A stretch of 64,000 nucleotides of DNA from Pelagibius sp964472095. Its GTDB lineage: Bacteria; Pseudomonadota; Alphaproteobacteria; Kiloniellales; Kiloniellaceae. Shown here piece after piece: positions 40,003-47,144 of this stretch. The position numbers and the translations under genes are program-made. The DNA lies in contig CAYYIV010000002.1 in the NCBI GenBank assembly GCA_964472095.1, positions 62,001-126,000 of the forward strand, given 5' to 3'. The notes beneath the pieces are model-generated. The model worked only from the letters and a program-made list of their open reading frames with translations, did not search any database and was not told the origin of the DNA. The first letter of the stretch is position 1. Each line of letters opens with the position of its first letter.

Positions 40003-41574
40003 TTAGCAGCCGATCCGCGCGTTAAGGTTAACGAGCGCGTGGCGGGCGACCTTGCCGGTCGCCGTCATCGGCAGCGCCGCGTGGAATTCGACCAGACCGG
40101 GACATTTACCATGCGGCAGTTCGCGAGCGAGCCAGTCGAGCAGATCGGTGCCGGCGAGCCGGCAGCCGTCGCGCAGCACGACGAAGGTCTTGGCCTCCTG
40201 CCCCAGATAGGCGTCGGGCACGCCGATCACCGCCGCCTCGGCGACCGCCGGATGGGCCTTCAGCACGGCCTCCACCTCGGCCGGGTAGATGTGCTCCTCG
40301 CCGCGCAGGATCTTGTCGTCGGCGCGGCCGAGGATGTCGAGACGCCCGGCGGCATCGAAGCGGCCGATGTCGCCGCTGCGCAGCCAGCCGCCGGCCAGCG
40401 TCCTAGCCGTCACTTCAGGCAGGTTGAGATAACCCTTCATGATGCCTGGCCCGCGCACCAGAATCTCTCCCTGGGCCCCTGGCGCTGCACTCAGGGGTCC
40501 GCCGTCGTCGAGCATCACTTCGACGCCCGGAACCACCCGGCCGACGGTAGTCGGCGTCAGTCCGCGCCGCGACCTTGTGCCACCGCCCCAGGCAACGATG
40601 GAGGAGGTCTCGGTGAGGCCGTAGCCCGGCACGATGGGGGTACCGAAGCGCGCGCCAAAGCTGTCGGAAAGGCCTGCCGGCAGCGGTGCGCCGCCGGTGG
40701 CGCAGAGCCGCAGGCTGCGCCGGACCGCGGTGCCGTCGACGGCGTCGGCCTGCTCCAGGAGATACTGGTAGTAGATCGGCATGTGCACGAAGTAGGTGAC
40801 CGCCTCCTCGACGATGAGCCGCCAGATGCGTGCCGGGTCGAAGCCGTCCACCAGCACCAGCGTTTCACCGCTCAGCATGCTTAGGTTCAGGCCGCAGACC
40901 TGGCCCATGATATGGAACAGCGGCGTCGAGATCAGCCGCACCCGGGTCTCCTCGCACGGTGCCAGGCCTTGGTTGATACGAGTCAGCGCGACGAGGTTGG
41001 CCTGGGTCAGTTCGACGCCCTTCGGCCTGCCCGTCGAACCGGAGGTATAGAGCAGCACCGCGGTCGCGTCGGCGGCGTAGCCATGGGTCTTCGCCCGGCC
41101 CGGCTGGCCGGCCATGAGCTCGCCGAGCGACGGATGACCCGCAAGAGTCGAGGCGGCGGTAAGCTCCATCGGGATCACCCAGGCCCGCCGGCAGGCCGGC
41201 GCCGCCTCGGCCGCCGCCAGCGCCTGCTCGGCATAGGCCGTATCGCCGCGGCCGTCATAGGTGAGCAGCGCCTCGGCCCCGGAGTCCTGCAGCTGAAAGC
41301 GGATGTCGCGCTCGCGCAGCGTGGTGCTCAGCACCACCGCGAGGCCGCCGAGCTTGAGGATGCCGTAGTAGGCGGCGATGAAGCCCGGACGGTTGCCGCA
41401 GGCCAGCGCGATGCGACTGCCCGGTCCGTAGCCTGCCGCAGCGAGGCCGTTGGCGACTTGGTTGGCAGCCGTCTGCAATTCGGCGAAGCTGTAGCTGCGC
41501 CCCTCGAAGACCAGCGCCCTGCCATCGGGCCGGCGGGCCGCGGTCGCATCTAGGAAGCAGGCCACGTTCGGCAT
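40003..41574 (-). CDS. Acyl-CoA/aryl-CoA ligase (AMP-dependent synthetase)
   Basis: A 523-residue ANL-family ligase that adenylates a carboxylic acid and transfers it to CoA. The P-loop LLYTSGSTGRPKGV, the GYGLTETSS motif, the RSGDIGRFD motif and the C-terminal catalytic lysine (TATGKVARHAL) are present. The hinge motif reads LRGEEHIYPAEVE, where most relatives have RGGENIYP. The ribosome site AAAGGAG precedes the ATG. It is the last gene of the run that starts with luxR and luxI, so it may activate the acyl group used in signal or metabolite synthesis. The acid is unknown. Confidence 0.9.
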   Translation of the reverse strand: MPNVACFLDATAARRPDGRALVFEGRSYSFAELQTAANQVANGLAAAGYGPGSRIALACGNRPGFIAAYYGILKLGGLAVVLSTTLRERDIRFQLQDSGAEALLTYDGRGDTAYAEQALAAAEAAPACRRAWVIPMELTAASTLAGHPSLGELMAGQPGRAKTHGYAADATAVLLYTSGSTGRPKGVELTQANLVALTRINQGLAPCEETRVRLISTPLFHIMGQVCGLNLSMLSGETLVLVDGFDPARIWRLIVEEAVTYFVHMPIYYQYLLEQADAVDGTAVRRSLRLCATGGAPLPAGLSDSFGARFGTPIVPGYGLTETSSIVAWGGGTRSRRGLTPTTVGRVVPGVEVMLDDGGPLSAAPGAQGEILVRGPGIMKGYLNLPEVTARTLAGGWLRSGDIGRFDAAGRLDILGRADDKILRGEEHIYPAEVEAVLKAHPAVAEAAVIGVPDAYLGQEAKTFVVLRDGCRLAGTDLLDWLARELPHGKCPGLVEFHAALPMTATGKVARHALVNLNARIGC

Positions 41575-41610
41575 CGCATCGCTCCTTTCGCCTTGACGCT
41601 TCCCGTCCCG

Positions 41611-42771
41611 CTAGCCTTCCACGGCACGCGGTAGCGGGCGGTAGATCCAGATCACCATCGCCAGGCCAGCGGAGGACAGCAGGGCCGCGGTGAGATAGGG
41701 CCAGCCGGCGCCGAGGCTGCCGAGGGCGAAGCCACCCCAGACCGGCCCGAGAATGCGCGCCAGGCTGAGCACCGCGTGGCTGAATCCCATGGCGGCCCCC
41801 TGCACGCTCGCCGGTGCCGCCTTCGACAGCAGCGCCTGCAGGCAGGACAGGCACATGGCAATGCCCGCCCCCAGCAGCATCAGGGCCACCGCAATGACTC
41901 GGTCGCTGGGCCAGATCACGAAGAGCGCCAAGCCGACCACCATGGCGGCGCTGGCTCCGACAGTGACGCGTACCTCGCCGTAACGCCCGCAGAGCACCGG
42001 GATCAGCACCCAGAGCGAGAACACCGCGGCGAGGCCGGCAAGGGTAAAGGCCAGGGAGACGTCGCGCGCATCCCAGTCGAGCACACGCGAAGACCACAGC
42101 CCCAACGTCGAGTCCATCGAGGCATAGGCAAACGAAAGCACGGCCATGATGGCGATCGGCGCCAGGCAGAGGGGCGCCGCCGTGACGCTGCGCGGCGGCA
42201 GCACGACGAAACGCAGCCGCTGGATCGAGGGGCGGTTGCCGCCGCCCGCCAGCGTCGCCGTCAGCAGGATCGCGACCAGGGCAAAGCCCGCAGCCCCGAA
42301 AGCCGCACTGCGATAGTCGTCGCCTCCCGCCCCGAGCAGAACGGTGCCCATCAGCGGGCCGATGATGAAGGCGAGCCCGTAGGCAGAGTTGACGTTGGCC
42401 ATGCCGTGGACGCGGCTCTTGTCGCTGGTATTGTCGGCGACCAGCGCCTGGATCACCGGAATCACCGCATTGCTGATCCCCGCACAAGCGCGCGCCGCGA
42501 ACAGCAGCGCCAGACTGTCGGCATAGGCCAGCAGCAGATAGGCGGCCGGCGCGGTGGCGAGTGCCAGGAAAATCACCCGGCGCCGGCCGAGTTGGTCGCT
42601 GAGCCGTCCCCAGAAGGGGGCCAGCAGGAGAATGACCGTAGTGTCGGTGACCAGCAGCAGTGACACCTGCAGCGGCGTCGCCCCGAGCGCCATCGCCTGG
42701 AACGGCAGGAAGGGATAGACGATGCCGAGGCCCACCAGATAGCTCAGGGCCACGAGGACCGGCGCCGGCAT
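41611..42771 (-). CDS. Major facilitator superfamily transporter
   Basis: A 386-residue protein with about twelve membrane segments. The loop 2-3 motif A is clear (GRLSDQLGRRRV), and the antiporter-type motif C region (GLAFIIGPLMGTVLLG) is present, so drug-type proton antiport export is plausible. A strong GGAGGAGA site precedes the ATG. It lies between the P450 and ligase genes, consistent with moving the substrate or product of those enzymes. Confidence 0.88.
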   Translation of the reverse strand: MPAPVLVALSYLVGLGIVYPFLPFQAMALGATPLQVSLLLVTDTTVILLLAPFWGRLSDQLGRRRVIFLALATAPAAYLLLAYADSLALLFAARACAGISNAVIPVIQALVADNTSDKSRVHGMANVNSAYGLAFIIGPLMGTVLLGAGGDDYRSAAFGAAGFALVAILLTATLAGGGNRPSIQRLRFVVLPPRSVTAAPLCLAPIAIMAVLSFAYASMDSTLGLWSSRVLDWDARDVSLAFTLAGLAAVFSLWVLIPVLCGRYGEVRVTVGASAAMVVGLALFVIWPSDRVIAVALMLLGAGIAMCLSCLQALLSKAAPASVQGAAMGFSHAVLSLARILGPVWGGFALGSLGAGWPYLTAALLSSAGLAMVIWIYRPLPRAVEG

Positions 42772-42804
42772 GGATCCTTTCTCCTCCTGTCAGTCCTGCG
42801 AGGA

Positions 42805-44238
42805 TCAGGCGGCCGGAGCCGGCGAGATCCGCATCAGCAGCGGGCCGCGCGGACGCAGGGTGATCATCGGCTCCGGCTCCACATTCTGGCCCGGCAGCAG
42901 CTGCAGGTCGAAACGGTCGACGATGCCGGCCAGGGCGATCATCGATTCAAGGATCGCGAATCGCTCGCCCAGGCAGCTGCGGGGTCCGTCGCTGAAGGGG
43001 AAATAGGCAAAGCGCTGGCTGTTCTTCAGCTGCGGGTCGAAGCGCGACGGATCGAAGCCCTCCGGGTTCTCCCATAGCTCGGGCCGGCGGTGCACCGCGA
43101 ACATGTTGAGCATGACGTTGGTGCCGGCCGGCAGCGTCAGCCCGGCGAAGGCGTCGTCGGCAACGGCGACCCGCGAGAAGGTCCACAGCGGCGGGTAGAG
43201 GCGCAGGGTCTCGTCGAAGACCATGCGGGTGTACTTCAGTGCCGGCAGGTCGGCGAAGCCGGCCGGGCGGCCGTGCAGCACCTCGCGCACCTCGGCGCGC
43301 AGGCGGCGCAGCGATTCCGGATGCAGCGACAGCAGGTACCAGCACCAGGAAAGTCCGTTGGCAGTGGTCTCGTGTCCAGCCAGGATCATCGACTGGAACT
43401 GATCGCAGATCTGCCGATCACTGCGGCCGTTACGGTTGTCCAGCAGCAGGTCGAGCAGGTCGCCCTCGGACTCGCGGGCGCCGCCGCCGACCCCATCGTT
43501 CTCCTCGGCACGCTCGGCACAGCGCTTCTCGATCAGATCGAAGACGAAGCGGTCGAGGACGCGCAGCGCGGCGCGAACCTCGCGGTTGCGCGGGGTCGGC
43601 AGCCATCGCGGCGGATTGAAGGGCGACCAGATACGCCGCTCGGCGTCGCGCAGCACCACGGTCAGCGCGCGGAAGATGTCGGCGTACTGATCGTCGAGAC
43701 GCAGGCTGAACAGCGTGCGCATGAGGATGTCCAGGGTAAGGCGCATCATCTCCGGGATCAGGTCGATGACAGCGCCACGGGCGGCCAGCCCGCTCCAGCG
43801 CTGTTGCAGGTCGCCGACCGCGTCCTGCATCGCCGCGGACATGCGGCGCAGCTGGCAGCCCTGGAAGCTGCGTGCGGCTGTGCGCCGCTGGGACAGCCAC
43901 TCGTCGCCCTCCGCGAGGAAGATCCCGTTGCCCAGCACGGCGCGCATGACGTCGTAGAACTTGCTCTTTTCGTAGTTCAGCCGGTTGTCCTGCAGGACAT
44001 GGCGGATCATCGCCGGGTTGTTGAGCATCAGCACCTTATCGAAGCCGAAATGCAGTTCGACGGCATCGCCGTGATCCCGCGCGATGCGGGTGAAGAAGCG
44101 CAGCGGATCGGACCGCAACTCCGGCAGATGGCCGACCAGCGGGCGGCCCCGCAGGATGACCGGCGCCCCCGCCCGGCCCTCGTCGCGGTCCCGCTTGGCG
44201 AGCTCTCCGCCTGAGGGATGATCGATTGCCAGGCTCAT
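42805..44238 (-). CDS. Cytochrome P450 monooxygenase
   Basis: A 477-residue heme monooxygenase with no N-terminal membrane anchor, so probably cytosolic. The heme-thiolate loop FPFSDGPRSCLGERF has Cys422; the I-helix motif is AGHETT; the K-helix ExxR is Glu343/Arg346 (DETLRLYPP); the C-helix WxxxR is in WLSQRR. The length and SQRRTAARSF segment resemble the CYP4/CYP102-like broad group rather than short camphor-type enzymes. No ferredoxin or reductase gene is adjacent. AGGAGG precedes the ATG. Confidence 0.93.
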   Translation of the reverse strand: MSLAIDHPSGGELAKRDRDEGRAGAPVILRGRPLVGHLPELRSDPLRFFTRIARDHGDAVELHFGFDKVLMLNNPAMIRHVLQDNRLNYEKSKFYDVMRAVLGNGIFLAEGDEWLSQRRTAARSFQGCQLRRMSAAMQDAVGDLQQRWSGLAARGAVIDLIPEMMRLTLDILMRTLFSLRLDDQYADIFRALTVVLRDAERRIWSPFNPPRWLPTPRNREVRAALRVLDRFVFDLIEKRCAERAEENDGVGGGARESEGDLLDLLLDNRNGRSDRQICDQFQSMILAGHETTANGLSWCWYLLSLHPESLRRLRAEVREVLHGRPAGFADLPALKYTRMVFDETLRLYPPLWTFSRVAVADDAFAGLTLPAGTNVMLNMFAVHRRPELWENPEGFDPSRFDPQLKNSQRFAYFPFSDGPRSCLGERFAILESMIALAGIVDRFDLQLLPGQNVEPEPMITLRPRGPLLMRISPAPAA

Positions 44239-44319
44239 GGCGGTCCTCCTGCCTTGGGCTGCCGCACGGCGGGGCCGTGCCGCGTTGCCCGGTTGCCCTT
44301 CTTCACTCCGCTCGGCCGG

Positions 44320-44583
44320 TCAGTGGCGCTGCCCCGCGACGCCCGCCGAGGCTGCCATCTGTGCAGCTCCATTGCGGTCGATGCGGGCCACCGACTTCTC
44401 CGACAGGGCGATGGCGTCCGACACCGCCTCGGCGGCGACGCCGATCAGATGGGCGGCAAAGGGAAGGCCGGTGCGCTCCGCCTCGATCCTCAGGTAATCG
44501 AGGCAGCGCTTGATGGCGTCTGCGTCCTGCAGGGGATCGTGGCGCTTCAGTTCGATGGGATCGTTGTTCTTGAACTCGGACAT
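44320..44583 (-). CDS. Small conserved-looking protein between luxI and P450, unknown
   Basis: An 87-residue, mostly helical protein (RHDPLQDADAIKRCLDYLRIEAERTGLPFAAHLIGVAAEAVSDAI). A strong AGAGGAG ribosome site and the fit in a dense same-strand run (24 bases after luxI, 81 before the P450) support it as real. There are no membrane segments, signal peptide or known motif. The single cysteine is at KRCLDYL. Position suggests a role in signal synthesis or regulation, but that is inference. Confidence 0.7.
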   Translation of the reverse strand: MSEFKNNDPIELKRHDPLQDADAIKRCLDYLRIEAERTGLPFAAHLIGVAAEAVSDAIALSEKSVARIDRNGAAQMAASAGVAGQRH

Positions 44584-44607
44584 AGCTGACTCCTCTGGTG
44601 ATGCTGT

Positions 44608-45228
44608 TCAGGCAACCGCGGCCGTATCGAGGAAGGGTGCTTGGCGGATGACGGATCCTTGTATGCCGCCGACCGCACGCAGATTCGACAGGGTGGCGTG
44701 GTTCATATCGAAGCGGCCGGTGTAGGCCAGGGACGTCCCGAGCCGGCAGGGCTGCGACTGCCACTTCGGGGGGCAGCCGAGCCGCGGCAGAAGGCGCTCC
44801 ATGCGCGCGTCATAGACGGTGATCAGCTCGCGAATACCGAAGGCGATGCAGGTTTCGGTGACGGCGCAGAGCAGTTCGCTGCTGACGCGGCCCCGGCTAC
44901 CGCGGCGCTCCACGGCAAATCGGCTGCCTTCCCAGATCAGCGGGTGGTAGGGCGGCTTGGCGCCGGCCAGCAGTTGGGGGAAAACGTCGCGCAACATGTA
45001 GGGGCCGGTCGTCGGCAGGAAGCGCCAGCTGCCGACCAGCCCGGGTCCGTCGCCGTAGGCCAGCAGATAGATCGGGTAGAAGTCGTCGAAGCCGTCGCGC
45101 TCTTCGCCGTCCTCGTCCGGCACCGTCCAGCCCATGCGCTGCTTGAACACGCGGCAGCGCTGCCGGAACATCAGTCGGAGCTCGCCGGCGTAAGCCGCAT
45201 AGAGATCGGGTGTTACAACGTCGATCAC
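44608..45228 (-). CDS. LuxI-type acyl-homoserine lactone synthase
   Basis: A 206-residue synthase that makes an N-acyl-homoserine lactone from SAM and an acyl donor. Hallmark residues are present: the arginine and phenylalanine in FRQRCRVFKQRMGW, the acidic cluster DGFDDFYPIYLLA, the GSWRFLPTTGPYMLRDVFP block and WEGSRFAV. The VFPQL ending is also seen in the RpaI/BjaI group that uses acyl-CoA donors. Start is GTG 45228 with GGGAGGG ten bases upstream. An acyl-CoA ligase in the same run makes a CoA-linked donor plausible; the acyl chain cannot be predicted. Confidence 0.9.
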   Translation of the reverse strand: MIDVVTPDLYAAYAGELRLMFRQRCRVFKQRMGWTVPDEDGEERDGFDDFYPIYLLAYGDGPGLVGSWRFLPTTGPYMLRDVFPQLLAGAKPPYHPLIWEGSRFAVERRGSRGRVSSELLCAVTETCIAFGIRELITVYDARMERLLPRLGCPPKWQSQPCRLGTSLAYTGRFDMNHATLSNLRAVGGIQGSVIRQAPFLDTAAVA

Positions 45229-45274
45229 GGCAGTCTGGCCCTCCCGTCGCTTGCGGGACTATTGGACCGTGATC
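45223..45274 (-). promoter_or_regulatory. luxI leader structure sequestering the start codon
   Basis: On the mRNA, GATCACGG (45274-45267) can pair with CCGTGATC (45230-45223), which contains the GTG start codon of luxI. Inside the 36-base loop, TCCCG (45258-45254) pairs with CGGGA (45246-45242), which overlaps the ribosome site GGGAGGG. Both initiation elements would be masked in one fold. It is a predicted structure only. Confidence 0.5.
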
Positions 45275-45289
45275 AGCGCCCTCAGGCAG

Positions 45290-45416
45290 CCCCCCAGAAA
45301 TGGGGGGTGCCCGGCCAGTCGTTCGCAGACGCCGGGCATGCGCAAAGGGCCGCCGCGAGTGCCGCAATCCGCGCTGCGGAATCAGGGAGTTAGGGAGTTA
45401 GCGAGTTAGGGAGCGT
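45290..45416 (-). repeat. luxR-luxI intergenic hairpins and 8-bp tandem repeat
   Basis: Three structures sit between luxR and luxI. CCCCCCA-GAAA-TGGGGGG (45290-45307) is a 7-bp stem with a GAAA tetraloop as read on the plus strand. TGCCCGG-17-CCGGGCA (45308-45338) is a second inverted repeat. At 45385-45416, a GGGAGTTA unit occurs three times in tandem (third copy GCGAGTTA) and then partially, immediately after the luxR stop codon. Confidence 0.55.
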
Positions 45417-45419
45417 CGC

Positions 45420-46199
45420 CTACGGCAGGATGTAGCCCTGCAAGATCGCCTTGACGACGGCATGGTGCTTAGAGAAGACGCCCAGCTTGCGGGTCACGTT
45501 CTTCAGGTGGAACAGCACCGTTTCTTCAGAGATCGAGAGGATCTGGCCGACTTCCCAGGCGGTCTTGCCGCGTGCCGTCCACAGCAGGCAGTCGCGCTCG
45601 CGGTCGGTCGGGCGCACGCGCGCCCGCTCGGCGACGTCCTCGGCAAGGTTCAGAAAGGCTTCATGAGTGTTGACGGCGACCCACACGAGGTCCCGATAGC
45701 CCTGCCGATAGGCCTCGTCGAACTGCCGCTCGCTGCCGCCGCCCACGACGTTGAGCGCCGAGAGTCCACTGTCCGGTCCGTGGATCGGAATCGTCGCGCC
45801 GTGGGCGATGCCGTGGTCTTGTGCCTCGTCCAGCACGCGGCGCTGGCCACTCGTGAGATCGTTGCGACCCCCGATCTCGCGCCATCGAAACGGCAGGAGA
45901 TGGGTCATCGCCGCCTGGAAGGTCGGATCCAGGTCGCCGTAGTCGTGGGCCAGATAGTGGTCGAACCAGCCGTCGGGCAGCGTCGCCAGGAATTCGTGCA
46001 CCTGCTTGCCGCTGCGCGAGCCGACCGGCACGAAGGAACGGATCTTCTTGCCGAGAGGGGGCCGCGCGTGGACGTAGGAGAACCGCTCGAAGCCGAGTTG
46101 CTCGACCACGCCCTGGAGCCGCGTGGCGATCTCCGCGGTGCTGACGGCCCCCGCCAGCCCTTCGACATAGACTTCAACGGCGGCGCTCATCGGCCGCAT
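45420..46199 (-). CDS. LuxR-type autoinducer-binding transcriptional regulator
   Basis: A 259-residue regulator with an N-terminal autoinducer-binding domain (residues about 20-170, with WFDHYLAHDYGDLDP and PFRWREI supplying the usual Tyr, Asp and Trp contacts). The C-terminal LuxR helix-turn-helix is RPTDRERDCLLWTARGKTAWEVGQILSISEETVLFHLKNVTRKLGV. It lies directly upstream of luxI on the same strand and is probably its receptor. A dyad near 46348-46369 upstream could bind a regulator, but it is not a clean lux box. An ATG at 46190 is an alternative start. Confidence 0.92.
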   Translation of the reverse strand: MRPMSAAVEVYVEGLAGAVSTAEIATRLQGVVEQLGFERFSYVHARPPLGKKIRSFVPVGSRSGKQVHEFLATLPDGWFDHYLAHDYGDLDPTFQAAMTHLLPFRWREIGGRNDLTSGQRRVLDEAQDHGIAHGATIPIHGPDSGLSALNVVGGGSERQFDEAYRQGYRDLVWVAVNTHEAFLNLAEDVAERARVRPTDRERDCLLWTARGKTAWEVGQILSISEETVLFHLKNVTRKLGVFSKHHAVVKAILQGYILP

Positions 46200-46425
46200 C
46201 CGACTTGATGCCGTCGGCCACCGTCATGGCAGGCGACTGCTGCGGCCTCCAAGGGGCCGCGACGCCCCTTGCGAGATCGTACGGGAACTGCTGAAACCAA
46301 ACCGGGGCGGGGTTGACGGGCGGTAAAAGTTTGCCGGCGGCTGACCTGCAGCCGCGACAGAATCCTGTCCAGGGCACTCAGTCCCGCGTACGCCGTCCTA
46401 CCCTCCTCGGTGTCTTTGCCGCCGC

Positions 46426-46869
46426 TTAGCTGTCGGCGGGCCGTCCCAGCGTCTTCAACAGAGACAGCACTTCGGCTCGAACCTTCGAGTCTGGGATCCT
46501 ATAATAGGAACTGATCAATTGCAGCGTTTCGCGTTGATTGGTGAAGTCGGGGTCAGACGAATGAATGCTGGTGGCCGGCGTGCCACCTGCATCCTGGCCA
46601 GCCCCCGCTTCGCCCTCGGACTCCACTCCTTCGAAGAAGTAGGTCACCGGCACGCTGAGAATCCGCGACAGTTCGTAGAGCTTGCTGGCGCTGATTCGAT
46701 TGGCGCCCCGCTCGTACTTCTGGATCTGCTGGAACGTCAGTCCCAAGGCGTTCGCCAACTTCTCCTGCGAATATCCAAGGAACACCCGGCGAAGACGAAC
46801 TCGTCCGCCCACATGGACGTCTACGGGGTGGGCCTGTCTGGCCTTCCCGATGGGTTGATGAGCAAGCAT
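46426..46869 (-). CDS. XRE-family helix-turn-helix regulator (paralogue 2)
   Basis: A 147-residue DNA-binding protein with helix-turn-helix VRLRRVFLGYSQEKLANALGLTFQQIQKYERGANRISASKL at about residues 24-65. The C-terminal helix (ISSYYRIPDSKVRAEVLSLLKTLG) is similar to that of the protein at 26238-26705, so the two are paralogues. It is upstream of luxR on the same strand with a 226-base gap, and an AT-rich region lies on its other side. Control of the quorum-sensing genes is possible but unproven. Confidence 0.85.
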   Translation of the reverse strand: MLAHQPIGKARQAHPVDVHVGGRVRLRRVFLGYSQEKLANALGLTFQQIQKYERGANRISASKLYELSRILSVPVTYFFEGVESEGEAGAGQDAGGTPATSIHSSDPDFTNQRETLQLISSYYRIPDSKVRAEVLSLLKTLGRPADS

Positions 46870-47144
46870 CCGTTCTCCCTAATGATAAATAGTTCCATGA
46901 CCCCCGCCAAATCTATGCGAAATCGCTATGAAGTCTCAAAGGAAAAATACGCGCAAAACTGGTAATTTTGCGATTTTTCCCACAACTTATGAAGTTACCC
47001 TATCGGTTTCGGCTATTTACCATCACCGGAACTGAAATATTCCCTCAATCTATACTCAGGCGCTATTACATCACCGCATCACAACCTTGGGGAGAGTTGC
47101 GGTTGTATCAGGACTGGTTCAGCGTCTTTCACCGGCCACAGGCT
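46870..47144. other. AT-rich intergenic region with hairpin and T-run
   Basis: This 275-base segment lies between the XRE regulator and the sensor kinase and is much less GC-rich than its neighbours. At 46952-46972 a CGCAAAA-7-TTTTGCG stem is followed by a run of five T at 46974-46978, which reads as a weak plus-strand terminator or as an operator. There is no plus-strand gene upstream that would need a terminator. The left part must hold the promoter of the XRE gene. Confidence 0.5.

Noticed and set aside
46348..46369. Possible lux box upstream of luxR (ACCTGCA...GACAGAA and GACAG-4-CTGTC)
   Set aside because: One half fits the consensus, but the CTG to CAG spacing is nine rather than ten bases and the second half is poor; not good enough to call.
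38357..47020. The 12-mer TCGGCTATTTAC at 38357-38368 and 47009-47020, both in AT-rich gaps
   Set aside because: Twelve-base repeats are expected many times by chance in 64 kb, and the flanks do not match.
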